Positions 51,186 through 58,267 of a DNA stretch of 64,000 nucleotides are shown here, piece after piece. Source of the DNA: CAYXPR01 sp964467255 (GTDB lineage Bacteria; Pseudomonadota; Alphaproteobacteria; Rickettsiales; RGZB01). The stretch's first letter is position 1. Every line of letters begins with the position of its first letter. The position numbers were made by a program, and so were the translations under genes. The DNA lies in assembly GCA_964467255.1 (NCBI GenBank), contig CAYXPR010000004.1:62001-126000 (forward strand). The letters are read 5' to 3'. The notes under the pieces were generated by a model. The model searched no databases. It saw only the letters and a program-made list of their open reading frames with translations, and was not told the origin of the DNA.

Positions 51186-52454
51186 ATGGCACGAAAACGC
51201 GCGGCAAAAAAACCGACCTTTAAAGAAGCGAGCCTTTTCTGGGGCAAGCTCGGCTGCATCAGCTTTGGTGGGCCGGCAGGGCAAATCAGTATCATGCACA
51301 GCGAAATGGTCGAACACCGCAAATGGGTGAGCGAAGACGACTACATGCACGGGCTAAATTATTGCATGCTGCTGCCCGGGCCTGAAGCCCAGCAACTGGC
51401 GACTTATATCGGTTGGCGCTTACATGGCCTAAAAGGCGCACTCGTGGCGGGCGGATTATTCGTGCTGCCATCCTATTTCCTTTTTCTGCTTCTTGGCTGG
51501 CTGTATATGGCGCATCAGAGCGCCGGGCCTGTGATGGCATTTTTTGAAGGGGTGAAGCCTGCGGTGGTGGCGATTATTTTTTACGCCATGTTCAAAATCG
51601 GCAAGAAAGTGATGAAGACACGCATCCATTATGGCCTTGCAACAATAGCGCTGTTTGGCGTGGGGCTGCTGAACATTTCATTCTTGTGGGTGGTCGCGCT
51701 GGGTATGTTTGCCGGATGGCTACAACACACAAAAAGCGGTGCCAAAAATACATGGCCGAAAGTAAGCCATACGGCGTTACGCCGCGCAGGGAAAATATTG
51801 CTGGTGGGTGCTGCGCTTGGCGCTGCCGTGATGGCGGCAGTGTTTGCGTTGTTCTCCGGCACGAGTGCCTTTGCGCATATGGCAGTGTTCTTTACCAAAG
51901 CAGCGTTGGTGACTTTTGGCGGGGCCTATGCGGTGCTGCCCTATGTGTTTCAGCAAGCGGTGGAGCATTACCAGTGGCTGACACTGCCGCAGATGATGGA
52001 TGGGCTGGCGCTGGGTGAAACCACACCGGGCCCGTTGGTGATGATTGTGGCCTTCATTAGTTTTGTTGGTGGCTGGAATTATGCGGAGGCGATAAACATG
52101 ACGCCATTAATGGGCGGGGCGATTGGCGCAAGCATCGCGACATTTTTTACTTTCCTGCCGAGCTTTATTTTTATTCTGATGGGCGGGCCGATGATTCAGC
52201 ATCTCGGGAAAATTCCGGTGGTCACAAAAATGCTATCCTACATTACGGCGGCAGTGGTCGGCACGGTGGCCTATCTCGCTTTATTTGCAGCGTGGCACAT
52301 GTTTGTGCCGCAGCAAACATTCGCATCGTTAAGCATTAGTAATGTGCTACTGGCCATCGCCTATGGCGTGCTGCTGGTGCGGTTTCATGTTAGTATGCCG
52401 CTGCTGGTGCTGGCTGCAGGCGCTGTGGGTCTTGTGCAGTATTTTATTTTTTAA
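51186..52454 (+). CDS. chrA: Chromate transporter, long-chain ChrA type
   Basis: Membrane protein of 422 residues composed of two homologous CHR domains. Each carries the family's glycine-rich motif: LGCISFGGPAGQI in the first and LVTFGGAYAVLPYVFQQ in the second, with PGPEAQQLATYIG and ALGETTPGPLVMIVAFISF. ChrA proteins export chromate and give resistance, though many family members have unproven substrates. The ATG at 51186 lacks a strong ribosome site; a TTG three codons upstream is an alternative. The end overlaps the convergent methyltransferase gene by 11 bases. Confidence 0.88.
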   Translation: MARKRAAKKPTFKEASLFWGKLGCISFGGPAGQISIMHSEMVEHRKWVSEDDYMHGLNYCMLLPGPEAQQLATYIGWRLHGLKGALVAGGLFVLPSYFLFLLLGWLYMAHQSAGPVMAFFEGVKPAVVAIIFYAMFKIGKKVMKTRIHYGLATIALFGVGLLNISFLWVVALGMFAGWLQHTKSGAKNTWPKVSHTALRRAGKILLVGAALGAAVMAAVFALFSGTSAFAHMAVFFTKAALVTFGGAYAVLPYVFQQAVEHYQWLTLPQMMDGLALGETTPGPLVMIVAFISFVGGWNYAEAINMTPLMGGAIGASIATFFTFLPSFIFILMGGPMIQHLGKIPVVTKMLSYITAAVVGTVAYLALFAAWHMFVPQQTFASLSISNVLLAIAYGVLLVRFHVSMPLLVLAAGAVGLVQYFIF

Positions 52455-53718
52455 AGACAGCGACGGTCTCGAGATGCTGCGACCATAAAAACTGGTCAAT
52501 CGGCACGGCTTTTTCAAGCGTATAACCTGCGTCGTTTAGATAAGCGGCATCGCGCGCAAAGGTGGCGGGGTTGCACGATACCATCACCACGCACTTTACA
52601 TTACTTTTCGCAATTTCTTTTGTTTGCGCAGCAGCACCAATGCGCGGCGGGTTTATCAGCACACCATCGGCTTTGGTAAGTTCTGCTGCCAGCACGGGCT
52701 GCTTCATTAAATCGCGCACTATGGCACGCAGGGGCAACTGAGATTTTTTCGCCGCCTTACCTAAACATTCCACCATGCTGCCCACACCTTCATAAGCAGT
52801 GACTTGTACACGCTGCTGTGCCAGCGGCACACTGTATGTGCCAAGGCCGCAAAAAAACTCTACGACGTGTGTGCACGACTTCAGGGCTTCCATAAGAATG
52901 GATAGAATCGCCTGTTCGCCTTCAAGGCTTGCTTGCAAAAACGCGCCTTGCGGCAAGGGCACTTCGACATCGCCAAAACGTGCAGTGAGCGGTGAGGTCT
53001 CTACAATGGGTGTGAATTTCTTTTCGCTCTGCCAGTGCAGGCAGGCGAGTGCATGTTCGCGCGCAAAGGCAGCAAGCACTTCCAAAGCAGAAAAGACAGG
53101 TTCTTTTTTGCTGTGTAGTGTGAGCGCCGCGCCGTTATGTGTGAGTGCAAGCGAAATGCTTTGTAAATGCTCGCGGCCTTCCAGCGCCTGAACCAGCGCA
53201 CGCAGCGGCTGCAATAAATCATTCAGAACTGGGGTGAGTACAAGGCAGTGTTTGATAGGCACGACGCGGTGGCTTTGCGGCGCATAAAAACCAAGGTCGG
53301 TCTTTCCGTTCTCGGTGTGGATGTGCAGCGTGGCACGCCGACGTGTGGCAGGCGGCAGGGTGATGAGGGGGCTAACAAGCGCTGCATCAAAACCGGCTTG
53401 GGTGACAGCATCGGTGAGGCGCTTTTGTTTAAACGCGATATATTCTGGCTCTTGCAGATGTTGCAGCAAACACCCGCCGCAATCCGCAAAATGCGTGCAG
53501 GGCGGTGTGCGCCGTGCAGGTGAGGGGGTGAGGATTTCATCCGGCAGGGCTTTCAACACACCGGAGGATTCCCCCGTGACGGTGGCACGCACCACGTCAC
53601 CCGCGCAGGTGAAGGGCACGCACACGGACTGGCCGTTTACCTCGCCCATGCCGTCCCCCAGCCCGCCAAGGCGGGTGATGGTGATGTCGGCCTGATATGG
53701 AAACGATGATTTTCGCAT
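52444..53718 (-). CDS. TrmA/RlmD-family RNA m5U methyltransferase
   Basis: SAM-dependent uracil-C5 methyltransferase of 424 residues acting on rRNA or tRNA; family members are RlmD (23S U1939), RlmC and TrmA. It has an N-terminal TRAM-like domain (TITRLGGLGDGMGEV), the [4Fe-4S] cysteine set CTHFADCGGC, the SAM motif FFCGLGTYSVPLA, and the catalytic VSCNPATFARDA motif. The Fe-S cluster points to RlmD/RlmC rather than TrmA; the target base is not decidable here. I start it at ATG 53718; a much longer upstream frame runs into the divergent gene's region. Confidence 0.88.
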   Translation of the reverse strand: MRKSSFPYQADITITRLGGLGDGMGEVNGQSVCVPFTCAGDVVRATVTGESSGVLKALPDEILTPSPARRTPPCTHFADCGGCLLQHLQEPEYIAFKQKRLTDAVTQAGFDAALVSPLITLPPATRRRATLHIHTENGKTDLGFYAPQSHRVVPIKHCLVLTPVLNDLLQPLRALVQALEGREHLQSISLALTHNGAALTLHSKKEPVFSALEVLAAFAREHALACLHWQSEKKFTPIVETSPLTARFGDVEVPLPQGAFLQASLEGEQAILSILMEALKSCTHVVEFFCGLGTYSVPLAQQRVQVTAYEGVGSMVECLGKAAKKSQLPLRAIVRDLMKQPVLAAELTKADGVLINPPRIGAAAQTKEIAKSNVKCVVMVSCNPATFARDAAYLNDAGYTLEKAVPIDQFLWSQHLETVAVFKK

Positions 53719-53793
53719 GGGTAAGCTATAAACCTTGCAACGGTATTTGCCAACAGCAAGGCGCCAAGGCATAGTAAATAACAAGGAGTGACG

Positions 53794-55269
53794 ATGAGCT
53801 TTGCAAGCCTGAACAATATTAAGGCGCGCCTGTTTATACAGGGCGACCTGATTATTTATGGTTATGGCGGATTCTACCAGCAACCCAAAGGCTGGGGGAT
53901 GGATCTTGCCTATTTCCGCCGCAGTGATTTTAAAGGCCCATTCGCCCGCAAAAACATCGAAAATTACATTCAAGGGCGGGTGCAGGCGTTGGTGAAGAGC
54001 GGCTTGGCGCATGAACAGTTCTTGCCGCGCTTCATGGCGCATTTAATGCATGTGTGCATGCATGAATGGCATTATGAACAGGCGCGCGTGCTGTTTGAAT
54101 TTGCCCGCATGAAAATTCCCGCGTTCAAACGTTACGATGATTTTAATCAGTTTGCCGGTGAGTGCATGGGCGGCACGCAAGGCACTTCGCCTGACGCGCT
54201 GCTGGCGGTGGTGAAGGAGCGTGTGAACGCCATGGCAAACCTACCGATTGAAAAGATCATTCATTCAAAGCGCGGGCTGATTGCCCGCCATGCGACGGAC
54301 GTGCTGCGCCGTGTGCTGGAAGCGACGTTTGGCAGCACTGACGGCACCTATATTTTTAATAAAGTGAAGGATGAGGGCGGTGCCGATATCAGCCTGATTA
54401 TGGATGGCACGGAGCAAAATTATTTGCTGAGCAAAGCGTTTTACACGCAGATTCAGGATTTTTATGCCAAGCGCATGAAAGCCTATACAGAGCCTGCGTA
54501 TGTTCATGAGGCGCTGCGCACACTGAAGGTAGAAAAAAACCCCGACAAACGCATTAAGCGTGCGCGACGCGATGCGGTGCGGGGCTTTAAGGAAATACAC
54601 CCTGAGCTGCGTGCGTTGCTTGCGGTACTGCGTATGCCGATATTTATTGCGGTAGATGATAACGCCAATTTCTTCCGCAATTTCTTCAACACGATTCCGC
54701 TCTTTGTTGCCAAGGGCATGGATGAGCTACAGGAATATTTGGTGTTTGGTTTGTGCATGTATCAACCTGCCTATCAGGGCGGCTTGATTGTGACGCATGG
54801 TGGCAGAAGTTATTCGCGCTTCTGGCACACGCTGGTGGAAGAAACCATGCATCTTTCCGATGGACCTACCGACCGCATGACGTTGGCGGGCCATCATCGT
54901 TATTCCGGCAAGAAAGCGTTTCGCGTAGCCTACGAACAAGATAAGGCGCTGAACCCGCCCTGGGCCAGCAACAATGTGCTGGGGCCGAAGGAGTGGGCGC
55001 AGTCGATGACGTTGAAAAGATTCAGCAGCTTGCGGGCGGCCTACATCAAAAAACGCGTGGAAAAATTTGAAGCCACGATGGATTTTGAACATTATCGCCC
55101 GCGTGAGCGCGACGCTGAAGTGTTCGCCGCCCTTGCAATTGTGGAGCGTGCCGTGGGCCCGCGCGTGATGAAAAAAATTATGCCGAACCTGTTTGCCTAT
55201 TACACGCAGGACTACATGCAAGGCCTGCGTAGCGAGGTAGATTTCCTCAAAGACAAAGTGAAATCTTAA
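53794..55269 (+). CDS. Hypothetical 491-aa protein with EExxH segment
   Basis: I do not recognise this soluble, basic, aromatic-rich protein. The N-terminal part has IKARLFIQGDLIIYGYGGF and HVCMHEWHYEQARV; the C-terminal part has FWHTLVEETMHLSDG (Glu349-Glu350-Thr-Met-His353) followed about 90 residues later by RDAEVFAALAIVERAVG. The second half recalls lethal-factor-like zinc peptidases, whose core is HExxH plus a downstream ExxA helix. Here the first His is replaced by Glu, so activity is doubtful. No signal peptide or membrane helix is seen. The AAGGAG site is five bases before ATG 53794. It is divergent from the methyltransferase and ends four bases inside pirin (TTAA). Function unknown. 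Confidence 0.75.
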   Translation: MSFASLNNIKARLFIQGDLIIYGYGGFYQQPKGWGMDLAYFRRSDFKGPFARKNIENYIQGRVQALVKSGLAHEQFLPRFMAHLMHVCMHEWHYEQARVLFEFARMKIPAFKRYDDFNQFAGECMGGTQGTSPDALLAVVKERVNAMANLPIEKIIHSKRGLIARHATDVLRRVLEATFGSTDGTYIFNKVKDEGGADISLIMDGTEQNYLLSKAFYTQIQDFYAKRMKAYTEPAYVHEALRTLKVEKNPDKRIKRARRDAVRGFKEIHPELRALLAVLRMPIFIAVDDNANFFRNFFNTIPLFVAKGMDELQEYLVFGLCMYQPAYQGGLIVTHGGRSYSRFWHTLVEETMHLSDGPTDRMTLAGHHRYSGKKAFRVAYEQDKALNPPWASNNVLGPKEWAQSMTLKRFSSLRAAYIKKRVEKFEATMDFEHYRPRERDAEVFAALAIVERAVGPRVMKKIMPNLFAYYTQDYMQGLRSEVDFLKDKVKS

Positions 55270-55973
55270 GCTTCAGTTGCCAAATCAAAGAACAGAATTT
55301 CTACGTCGCTTTTTGCTGTGAGCTTCGGATTGCTCTCTTCCGTGAGGGCAACGCCATCACCCGCTGAAAGCGAGAGTGTACCGAGTGTGGCCGTGCCGCT
55401 CGCTACCTGCAACCACGCCTGCCGATTTTTTTTCAGCGGCAGAGAAACAGAATTTCCTGCGGTGAAAATGCCGGCATAGATGCGCGCGTCCTGATGAATG
55501 GGAAGGGCGCCATTTTTACCATCCGGCGCGGCCATCAGGTGCAGCGTGTTTTTTTCTTCCACAACCGGAAAGCTTTTATCCACATAGGAGGGGTCTAGTG
55601 ATTTTTCCTGCGGATAAATCCAGACTTGCAGCAGATGCAGCGGTTCGGTTTTAGATGCGTTGTATTCGCTGTGGCGAATGCCGCGACCCGCACTCATGAG
55701 TTGCACGGTGCCGTGCTTCAGTACACCTTCGTTACCGAGGCTGTCTGTATGGCGGAGCTGGCCTTCCAGCACATAGGTAAAAATCTCCATATCGCGGTGG
55801 CCGTGAGGGTCAAATCCTGCGGCGGGAATGACGCGGTCTTCGTTGATGACGCGGAGCGCACCAAAACCCATGCGGCTTTCATCGTGATATTCGCCGAACG
55901 AGAAGCTGTACGTGGCATCAAGCCAAGGGAAGCGGGCATGGCCGCGTGTATTACTGGGATAGAGTGTAAGCAT
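55266..55973 (-). CDS. Pirin-family bicupin protein (YhhW-like)
   Basis: Pirin homolog of 235 residues with two cupin domains. Iron-ligand-type residues are in DPHGHRDMEIFTYVLEGQLRHTDS and the later SAGRGIRHSEYN. Bacterial members such as YhhW have quercetin 2,3-dioxygenase activity in vitro; physiological substrates are unclear. It is divergent from a LysR regulator gene that begins 114 bases away and probably controls it, the arrangement often seen for pirin/LysR pairs. Its 3' end overlaps the 491-residue gene by four bases. Confidence 0.92.
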   Translation of the reverse strand: MLTLYPSNTRGHARFPWLDATYSFSFGEYHDESRMGFGALRVINEDRVIPAAGFDPHGHRDMEIFTYVLEGQLRHTDSLGNEGVLKHGTVQLMSAGRGIRHSEYNASKTEPLHLLQVWIYPQEKSLDPSYVDKSFPVVEEKNTLHLMAAPDGKNGALPIHQDARIYAGIFTAGNSVSLPLKKNRQAWLQVASGTATLGTLSLSAGDGVALTEESNPKLTAKSDVEILFFDLATEA

Positions 55974-56016
55974 AAATATTATCCGTTACGTGTTGCTATA
56001 GACCCATTGTAATTAT

Positions 56017-56048
56017 CTATTAATAGTTGACAATAAATTAAAATCAAC
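56017..56048. promoter_or_regulatory. Candidate LysR operator between pirin and lysR genes
   Basis: The AT-rich divergent gap holds a perfect 10-base palindrome CTATTAATAG (56017-56026) and an overlapping inverted repeat GTTGA (56026-56030) / TCAAC (56044-56048). LysR sites usually show dyad symmetry with T-N11-A. Binding is inferred from position only. Confidence 0.4.
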
Positions 56049-56086
56049 AATACTGTTTCATAATAAGCAACAAACAGGGGCGCGGT

Positions 56087-57001
56087 ATGGACAGGCTTTT
56101 TTGCATGAAGATATTCGTGGAAGTAGCAAATAGCGGCAGCTTTTCCGGTGCCGCGCGCAAACTGAAGCTTTCGAAAGCCTCGGCCAGCAAATATATCAGC
56201 GCGCTGGAAGAAAGCTTGAAGGTGCAGCTGTTACACCGCACGACCCGCCGCGTGAGCCTGACGGAAGAAGGGAAAATTTTCTTCGAGCATAGCCAGCGTA
56301 TTTTAGAAGATATGGCGGAGGCCGAGGAATCGCTGAATCGCCGCGGCAGCACACCCAGTGGCCTGCTGCGCGTGAATGCGCCCCTGACCTTCTCCCTATT
56401 GCATTTAAAGCCCATCCTACCGGAGTTTGTGCGCCGTTACCCCGATGTGACGCTGGAACTGGAAATGGATGACCGCCGCGTGGATGTAGTGCGCGAGGGG
56501 TATGACGTGGTGGTGCGTATCGGCAGCACCATGCCAGACTCATCGCTGGTGGCAAAAAAACTTGCCGTTTCAGAAATGTTGCCCGTGGCCGCACCCAGTT
56601 ACCTAAAAGCACGTGGTATTCCGAAAAAACCGGATGATTTGAAAGCGCACGACTGCATCATTTACAGCTATGGCACCAACCGCACGACCTGGAAGTTTCT
56701 GGATAAAGCCGGCAAGCTGCAACAGGTGGAAGTGCCGGGGAAATTATGGCTGAATAACGGTGAGATGATTCGCCACATGGTGAAAGAAGGCATGGGCATT
56801 GCCATGCTGCCCGCCTTTATAGTGGGCAGTAATCTGCAAAACGGTAGTGTGGTGCGCGTGCTGGAGCATTATACGGTGCCCGACCTTAACATTTATGCGG
56901 TCTATCCGGAGCGGCGGTATCTATCTGGTAAGGTAAGGGTATTTATTGATTTCCTCGCCAGCAAACTCGGCCCACGGCCTGCGTGGGACCTCGTGGCCTA
57001 G
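56087..57001 (+). CDS. LysR-family transcriptional regulator
   Basis: 304 residues: an N-terminal winged helix-turn-helix (GSFSGAARKLKLSKASASKYISALEE, where ASASKYISAL is the recognition helix region) and a C-terminal periplasmic-binding-protein-like effector domain starting about residue 90. The wing and linker HRTTRRVSLTEEG is typical of the CrgA/YhaJ/AaeR subgroup that often regulates a neighbouring oxidoreductase or pirin gene. Divergence from the pirin gene suggests it controls that gene and itself. The ribosome site AGGGG is six bases before ATG 56087. Confidence 0.92.
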   Translation: MDRLFCMKIFVEVANSGSFSGAARKLKLSKASASKYISALEESLKVQLLHRTTRRVSLTEEGKIFFEHSQRILEDMAEAEESLNRRGSTPSGLLRVNAPLTFSLLHLKPILPEFVRRYPDVTLELEMDDRRVDVVREGYDVVVRIGSTMPDSSLVAKKLAVSEMLPVAAPSYLKARGIPKKPDDLKAHDCIIYSYGTNRTTWKFLDKAGKLQQVEVPGKLWLNNGEMIRHMVKEGMGIAMLPAFIVGSNLQNGSVVRVLEHYTVPDLNIYAVYPERRYLSGKVRVFIDFLASKLGPRPAWDLVA

Positions 57002-57156
57002 GCGCCAAACACCTCTTTAAAACCCACAGAAACACAGGTTTTTTCTGTAAATCGTTGCTGCACTGCAGCAGGAAACTGGCTGTCAGCGCCAAAAAGGGCT
57101 CAATAACAGGCCTTAAGACCCTTGTGCGCATGCAGCATAAAAATGACCTTAACTTA

Positions 57157-57185
57157 TTGATTTTAAAGGGTAAATATAGTATATT
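57157..57185 (+). promoter_or_regulatory. Sigma-70 promoter of the small membrane protein gene
   Basis: TTGATT (57157-57162) and TATATT (57180-57185) are 17 bases apart, giving a start near 57192 and a leader of about 53 bases. The preceding 57002-57156 shows no gene. Confidence 0.6.
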
Positions 57186-57244
57186 AACAAATGAAGGCAG
57201 AGCTGTGTGTATGGCAATGCCAAATACTTTTAGGAGGTTGTGGT

Positions 57245-57454
57245 ATGACTATTAATTATAAAGATTGGAACATGAAAAACTTAGGCCATTTATTGGTGCT
57301 TGGTTTTGTGTTTACGGTGATCATTGCGGTGATTCACATGTTTATTTCTCCGCTTTTGACGCTTGTATTGCCGACCGTGTTTACGACCGGCCTGTCACTG
57401 ACGGACACCTTACTGTTCCTGCTTCTGATTACCCAGATGGTAAAGAAGATATAA
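57245..57454 (+). CDS. Small two-helix membrane protein, 69 aa
   Basis: A 69-residue protein with two hydrophobic segments (about 15-35 and 38-64) around a short turn near IHMFISPLLT, ending QMVKKI. It has its own promoter, an AGGAGG ribosome site eight bases before ATG 57245, and a strong terminator 45 bases after the stop. It is therefore a complete, independently expressed unit. A frame 18 codons longer exists but skips the ribosome site. Function unknown; such short proteins often act as membrane toxins, regulators or small subunits, and no partner gene is adjacent. Confidence 0.8.
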   Translation: MTINYKDWNMKNLGHLLVLGFVFTVIIAVIHMFISPLLTLVLPTVFTTGLSLTDTLLFLLLITQMVKKI

Positions 57455-57496
57455 GTAAGGTCTTAAGCAACAGCTTCTAACAGAGCTGTAATGACG

Positions 57497-57528
57497 CCCG
57501 CCCCGCCTAAAAAGCGGGGCGGGTTTTT
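57497..57528 (+). terminator. Rho-independent terminator of the 69-aa gene
   Basis: A 10-bp GC-only stem (CCCGCCCCGC, 57497-57506, with GCGGGGCGGG, 57514-57523) encloses a 7-base loop and runs into five T. Confidence 0.9.
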
Positions 57529-57540
57529 CATGCGTACTTT

Positions 57541-57930
57541 TTAGTAAGAATGGAATAATAACAGGTTCTCGACGTCACTATTGTCGGAGCGTCCATCAAT
57601 CGGCGCATATTGCACATGCCCGCGTGCAAACATACAGTCATTGAGTAATTCACCAATTGCTTGTTCGCGCATGGATTCGTGCACGAATTGCGAACGGTGG
57701 CGTGCTACCTGCAGGCATTGCATATAATCATTGCCATAGAAATTGCCTGCCGTACCGCCGGGCTGTTGTTGGGGCTGGGCAGGTTGTGCCGGTGCTGCTT
57801 TTGTGGGTGCGGTGGGCGCGGGTTTTTGAGGTGCGGGCGGCGCAAAATTCTGAGTGTGAGCAGCACCGGGCGCGGCCAGGCTGAACGCAAGCCCCACAAA
57901 AAAGATGACGATGAGCCGAAGATGGTACAA
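57541..57930 (-). CDS. Secreted Pro/Ala-rich protein, about 129 aa
   Basis: A signal peptide (hydrophobic core LIVIFFVGLAFSLAAPGAA) is followed by a Pro/Ala/Gln-rich linker (about 25-60, rich in PAP and PAQP) and a small C-terminal domain with two cysteines (YMQCLQVARH and LLNDCMFARG), probably disulfide-bonded. No ATG is available. I favour TTG at 57930, which has GAGGA five bases upstream; a TTG four codons earlier lacks a site. Unrecognised function; probably periplasmic. It converges toward the 69-residue gene, with the GC-rich terminator between them. Confidence 0.65.
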   Translation of the reverse strand: MYHLRLIVIFFVGLAFSLAAPGAAHTQNFAPPAPQKPAPTAPTKAAPAQPAQPQQQPGGTAGNFYGNDYMQCLQVARHRSQFVHESMREQAIGELLNDCMFARGHVQYAPIDGRSDNSDVENLLLFHSY

Positions 57931-57994
57931 GTGGTTCCTCAAAATAAGTGGACGACCATCATACAGGAACCCACACGCCGCAGGCTAGCGCATA

Positions 57995-58192
57995 TTACAG
58001 ATGCGCTTTATGCGCCAATTTGCGGCGGCGCACCATGAGCGCACCAGTGACAAGGAGTAAGGGCATGGAGAGATACTGAACGATGACTATGCCATGCGGC
58101 CATGCGTGCAGCGGTGTATAGACATAGGCCAAATTGAACACGGCGGCTGCGATGTGCAAAAAGCGGATAATGGTGATGGCAGAAATATTCAT
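57995..58192 (-). CDS. Small membrane protein, 65 aa
   Basis: A short protein with two hydrophobic segments (about 5-27 and 38-54) and a basic tail MVRRRKLAHKAHL that should stay cytoplasmic. ATG 58192 has AAGGGG five bases upstream. Nothing adjacent explains it; the P-type ATPase gene lies 75 bases upstream on the same strand and may be co-transcribed. Function unknown. Confidence 0.65.
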   Translation of the reverse strand: MNISAITIIRFLHIAAAVFNLAYVYTPLHAWPHGIVIVQYLSMPLLLVTGALMVRRRKLAHKAHL

Positions 58193-58267
58193 GGTCGCCC
58201 CTTAGTTTAGAGATGCGGACTTTCTACCACTATCAGCGGCACCTGAAATTGATAAGTATCAAATGAC

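Noticed and set aside
53719..54042. N-terminal extension of the RNA methyltransferase by 108 residues
   Set aside because: It runs into the divergent 491-residue gene and is unrelated to the family; the ATG at 53718 places the TRAM domain correctly.
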